A stretch of DNA of 11,614 bases from Prevotella sp. (GTDB taxonomy: Bacteria; Bacteroidota; Bacteroidia; Bacteroidales; Dysgonomonadaceae), in contig JAISES010000349.1 of NCBI GenBank assembly GCA_031263965.1, positions 1 through 11,614 on the forward strand, read 5' to 3'. Shown in pieces: positions 8,652-11,614 of this stretch (positions within the stretch are counted from its first letter, which is position 1; the number at the start of each line of letters is the position of its first letter). The position numbers were made by a program, and so were the translations under genes. The notes beneath the pieces are model-generated. The model saw only the letters and a list, made by a program, of their open reading frames with translations. It was not told the origin of the DNA and did not search any database.

Positions 8652-8713
8652 GTAGATCTGGCCGGCTTGAATCAAGGGGAAAATTCATATGCTATATGCC
8701 TGGCCGGATCTAC
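8652..8713. repeat. GC-rich imperfect inverted repeat in the convergent gap
   Basis: GTAGATCTGGCCGGC (8652-8666) pairs with GCCTGGCCGGATCTAC (8698-8713), giving 15 pairs with one G-T and one bulged T. Within the 31-base loop, TGAAT (8668-8672) can pair with ATTCA (8683-8687), extending the structure. It starts 13 bases after the M60 stop. No T-run follows on either strand, so it is not a canonical intrinsic terminator. It could protect the 3' end of the M60 transcript, assist termination, or be a repeat remnant; the sequence does not decide. Confidence 0.6.
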
Positions 8714-8733
8714 TTGATACTTAGGGCAAAAGA

Positions 8734-8768
8734 AAAGAGGCTGAACTAATAAAATGTTCAGCCTCTTT
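8734..8768 (-). terminator. Intrinsic terminator of yidC, possibly bidirectional
   Basis: A perfect 13-bp stem pairs AAAGAGGCTGAAC (8734-8746) with GTTCAGCCTCTTT (8756-8768) around a 9-base loop. Read on the minus strand, it comes 14 bases after the yidC stop codon and is followed by TTTTCTTTTG, a good U-rich tail. On the plus strand it is followed by the weaker TTTAAATATTT, so it could also stop transcripts coming from the M60 gene, less efficiently. Confidence 0.85.
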
Positions 8769-8782
8769 AAATATTTATCGAA

Positions 8783-10702
8783 TTACCTTTTCCTTTTTGT
8801 ACTATTCGTTTTATTCTTTTCTTTCATTTGTTGTTGCTGCATGCGTTGAGCTTCTTCGAGGCGAGCCATAAACCCTGATTTCTTTTTAGGTTTGGCTTTG
8901 TTAGCCTCTAATTTAGCCAATACTTTGTCTTCGTCAATTATATAGCGGAAACCAATGGTTAGCAATATAGTTATCAACAATGAAAGAAAATAGTAATATG
9001 TAAGCCCCGAAGGATAGTCATTCAACAAGAACAGGAACACCACCGGCATCAGGTACATCATCCATTTCATACCCGGCATTTGCTGTTGTCCGGTATTCGT
9101 CATTTCCATATTGAACTTTGTGTAAATGACGTTCGTTACAGTCATCAGGATACAGAACAAACTGATGTGCGTTCCTATTAAAGGAATATGGTCTGTCCAT
9201 GTTATAATAGCATCGTAAGTGGATAGATCGTCCGCCCAAAGGAAGCCTTGCTGACGAAGCTCTATCGCGTTCGGAAAGAATTGGAACAAGGCTATCAGAA
9301 TAGGCATTTGCAGCAGCATCGGTATACATCCACTCATCGGATTGACACCGGCCTTATTATACAGGGCCATTGTTGCCTGCTGTTTTTCCATCGCCTGCTC
9401 CTGTTTAGGATATTTGGCGCTCAACGCCTCCACCTGCGGACGTAATACGCGCATTCTGGCAGACGACATAAAAGACTTATATGTCAATGGAGAGATAATC
9501 AGCTTTACAATGATCGTGAGCAACAGAATGACAATACCCATCGACAATCCTGAATCTTTCAGCAAATTAAAGACAGGAATCACCAGACCTTGATTTACCC
9601 AGCGGAACAGCGTCCATCCTAGCGGAACCAATTCGTCCAGATCAAGTTTTTTATTCGCATCCTTTACCTCGCTATCATAATTCTTCAAAAGCGTATAAGA
9701 CATCGGGCCAAGGAAGTAAGAGAATCCGGCGCTTAAAGCCTGTCCGTTCATTTCCAGCCTGGCAGGAACATACAACGTTGCGTCGCAGGTTTTCAGGTAT
9801 TTACTCGAATCGTTTACCTGTAATACTTTAGAATCCAAAAGAGCTGTCTCTATTTTATCGTCAGCTATCAATATCGGTGAAAAGAACTGGTTTTTAAATG
9901 CAATCCATTTAGAAGGTTCTTTTATTTCTATCTGCTCATTTTTATCGCTGCTCATCTCTTTTACGTCTCCTCCTACATATTTGTAATAGATGTGGGAATA
10001 ACGCTGTTCATTCTTTATGCTTTTTTCCTGACGGCGCATTTTCTGCGACCAGCGGATCTGGAACATATCCATAGAATTCCTGTCCAACATTGGTTGCAGG
10101 CCTACAAGATTAATGTCATACTTAAGCATATAGTCGTTTTCTGCCAGTTTGTAAACGAAGTCTATGTATTGACTATCGTTATAGGCAAAACGCATGATAA
10201 GGGAATTTTTATCCTGTGTCTTTACCGGAGTAAATGCCAGGTCTTTTGTTTGTAACGTTCTTCCTTCTTTATTCGTCAGTTGAAGAGAAAAATCGCCGTC
10301 ATTATCAAAAAGATAAAGAGGGCTTGCCTTGTCATAGTGCAAATACTCTTTAAGCCGGGCGCTAACCATTTTCCCGCCTTTTGTTGAAAAAACGATTTTT
10401 ACCTTGTCGTTTTCCAGCGTAACGAGCTGTTCGGGTTGTTGCGGAACTTGCAAGGTATCTGCTGAAGAACTTAGAGAGTCTGCCTGTTGGACAGTGAAAA
10501 AATCAGTGACTGTCTCTTCTTTTTTTGCGAGGGTATCTATACGCTCTGCCTCTTGCTGGCGGGTTTGTGCATAAGCTATCGAATCTCTTCTTTCCAGTTC
10601 TTTTTCTTTAGCGATCTCTTCAGGAGAACGCTTATTCAGTAAAGTAAAACCTATAAGTACGGCCGCAATGAGTATAAGCCCGGTAATCGTATTCTTATCC
10701 AT
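8783..10702 (-). CDS. yidC: Membrane protein insertase YidC (Oxa1/Alb3 family)
   Basis: Inserts and folds inner-membrane proteins, alone or with SecYEG. The 639-residue product has the Gram-negative layout. An N-terminal membrane anchor (about residues 6-22, ITGLILIAAVLIGFTLL) is followed by a charged linker and a large periplasmic beta domain to about 355. The conserved Oxa1 core comes next: GIVILLLTIIVKLIISPLT around residue 400, the cytoplasmic hairpin ARMRVLRPQVEAL, GVNPMSGCIPMLLQMPILIALF at about 452-474 (split as GVNPMSGC and IPMLLQMPILIALF), and YPSGLTYYY near 564. The tail after about 595 is strongly basic (KPKKKSGF, ending TNSTKRKR) with a glutamine-rich stretch, suited to ribosome contact. 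The groove residue that is Arg366 in E. coli is Lys400 here. The ATG at 10702 starts directly at the anchor, 27 bases after the pyrG stop with no terminator between, so the two are probably one transcript. Confidence 0.97.
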   Translation of the reverse strand: MDKNTITGLILIAAVLIGFTLLNKRSPEEIAKEKELERRDSIAYAQTRQQEAERIDTLAKKEETVTDFFTVQQADSLSSSADTLQVPQQPEQLVTLENDKVKIVFSTKGGKMVSARLKEYLHYDKASPLYLFDNDGDFSLQLTNKEGRTLQTKDLAFTPVKTQDKNSLIMRFAYNDSQYIDFVYKLAENDYMLKYDINLVGLQPMLDRNSMDMFQIRWSQKMRRQEKSIKNEQRYSHIYYKYVGGDVKEMSSDKNEQIEIKEPSKWIAFKNQFFSPILIADDKIETALLDSKVLQVNDSSKYLKTCDATLYVPARLEMNGQALSAGFSYFLGPMSYTLLKNYDSEVKDANKKLDLDELVPLGWTLFRWVNQGLVIPVFNLLKDSGLSMGIVILLLTIIVKLIISPLTYKSFMSSARMRVLRPQVEALSAKYPKQEQAMEKQQATMALYNKAGVNPMSGCIPMLLQMPILIALFQFFPNAIELRQQGFLWADDLSTYDAIITWTDHIPLIGTHISLFCILMTVTNVIYTKFNMEMTNTGQQQMPGMKWMMYLMPVVFLFLLNDYPSGLTYYYFLSLLITILLTIGFRYIIDEDKVLAKLEANKAKPKKKSGFMARLEEAQRMQQQQMKEKNKTNSTKRKR

Positions 10703-10729
10703 TTAGTCTTCTATAAATTATAATCCTTT

Positions 10730-11614
10730 TTACTTCTTTTTATTATCTATGACAGCCTTTACAAAGCTAATGAACAACGGATTGGGAGATACTACGGTAC
10801 TGTTATATTCAGGATGGAATTGTACTCCCAGATACCATTTCAATTCCGGAATCTCAACAACTTCCACCAAGCCCATTTCCGGATTTACACCGGTACATTT
10901 CATTCCGTTTTTTTCAAAATCCTCCTTAAAGTCGCCGTTAAACTCAAAACGATGGCGATGACGCTCCTGTATCAGTTTCTTTCCATAGGCTTTATACACA
11001 ACAGACCCTTTTTCCAGTTCACATTTATAGGCTCCCAGCCGCATTGTGCCTCCCATATTGGTAATGTTTTTCTGCTCTTCCATTAGGTCTATCACCTTGA
11101 ATGGCGTATGAGGATTCATTTCTGTCGAATTTGCTTCATCCAGCCCCAGTACGTTGCGGGCAAATTCAATTACCATACATTGCATACCCAGACAGACACC
11201 AAATGTAGGGACATCGTGCTCGCGGGCATATTTCAACGCGCATATTTTACCTTCAAGGCCTCTTGGCCCAAATCCGGGAGCAATAACTATGCCATCCATG
11301 GAAGCCAGTGTCTTTTCAACATTCTCGTCGGTTAATTTGTCAGAAAGGACAAATTGAAGGTCCAGCTTTCTTTCATTGTATGTCGCAGCCTGCAACAGGG
11401 ATTCGTTAATGGATTTATAGGCATCGGGAAGCTCTACATATTTACCCACCAGAGCTATACGGACAGTCTCTTTGGCATGTTTTTTCTTATCGAGAAAATC
11501 GCGCCAGGGTTGCATGACCGGTTTTTCTCCAATAGGCATACCCAATTTACGCAATACAATTTCATCCATGTTTTGCTCCTGCATTTTCAGAGGAACTTCA
11601 TAAATAGTGGATAC
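10730..11614 (-). CDS. pyrG: CTP synthase, C-terminal glutamine amidotransferase part (5' partial)
   Basis: CTP synthase makes CTP from UTP, ATP and glutamine, the last step of cytosolic pyrimidine nucleotide synthesis. The frame stays open to the right edge: the ten codons beyond the ATG at 11584 read VSTIYEVPLK, matching the usual S-IYEVPL segment, so that ATG is internal. Roughly 240 N-terminal amidoligase residues lie outside the window. Visible are the linker, the start of the class I glutaminase domain (VRIALVGKYVELPDAYKS), the oxyanion segment IAPGFGPRGLEGK, the nucleophile in GVCLGMQ (Cys codon at 11192-11194), and the His and Glu of HPEYNS (nt 10808-10816). All three catalytic residues are present, so the glutaminase looks active. 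The APGFG form replaces PGGFG of E. coli; I recall this as usual in Bacteroidetes. yidC follows after 27 bases. Confidence 0.97.
   Translation of the reverse strand, partial: VSTIYEVPLKMQEQNMDEIVLRKLGMPIGEKPVMQPWRDFLDKKKHAKETVRIALVGKYVELPDAYKSINESLLQAATYNERKLDLQFVLSDKLTDENVEKTLASMDGIVIAPGFGPRGLEGKICALKYAREHDVPTFGVCLGMQCMVIEFARNVLGLDEANSTEMNPHTPFKVIDLMEEQKNITNMGGTMRLGAYKCELEKGSVVYKAYGKKLIQERHRHRFEFNGDFKEDFEKNGMKCTGVNPEMGLVEVVEIPELKWYLGVQFHPEYNSTVVSPNPLFISFVKAVIDNKKK

Noticed and set aside
8652..8713. Inverted repeat as an intrinsic terminator of the M60 gene
   Set aside because: No T-run follows it on the plus strand (TTGATACTTAGGGC follows), so it was listed as an inverted repeat of unknown role instead.
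11582..11584. ATG at the right edge as the start of pyrG
   Set aside because: Ten further in-frame codons up to the edge read as conserved CTP synthase sequence, so the ATG is an internal methionine and the gene continues beyond the window.

Overview
The window looks like chromosomal DNA from a member of the Bacteroidetes, most likely Bacteroidales. The grounds are an adjacent SusC/SusD pair, three lipoproteins with an acidic stretch after the lipobox cysteine, DUF1735 and BACON domains, weak or absent Shine-Dalgarno sequences, and Bacteroidetes-type YidC and PyrG. The species cannot be named from the sequence alone. No RNA gene, insertion sequence, integrase, CRISPR array or origin was found, and no stretch without a gene exceeds 300 bases.

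Left region (1-8638, + strand): a polysaccharide-utilisation-type locus. It starts with a SusC-family TonB-dependent transporter whose 5' end lies outside the window. A SusD-family surface lipoprotein and a lipoprotein with two DUF1735-like modules and an F5/8 type C (CBM32-like) domain follow, with gaps of 17 and about 21 bases. An A/T-rich hairpin terminator comes next, then a lipoprotein with BACON, F5/8 type C and M60 (enhancin-like) zinc peptidase domains. The peptidase has an intact HEIGH motif and a downstream glutamate. The order SusC-SusD-DUF1735/CBM32-M60 matches, from memory, the Bacteroides thetaiotaomicron BT4247-BT4244 region, whose M60 enzyme BT4244 is a mucin O-glycopeptidase. 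The inferred job is surface cleavage of O-glycosylated proteins such as mucin, capture of the glycopeptides, and import through the SusCD pump. The locus is therefore probably a variant of a known system rather than a new one.

Right region (8783-11614, - strand): two housekeeping genes facing the locus. pyrG (CTP synthase) is cut at the right edge so that only its C-terminal glutaminase half is present. It is followed 27 bases later by yidC (membrane protein insertase), probably in the same transcript. The 144-base convergent gap (8639-8782) holds a GC-rich imperfect inverted repeat of unknown role and a strong hairpin that fits best as the yidC terminator.

Points worth a second look: the terminator placed only 32 bases before the M60 start codon, the unexplained 15-bp stem at 8652-8713, the trace of an STN domain in the truncated SusC protein (suggesting anti-sigma signalling), and lysine in place of the usual arginine in the YidC groove.
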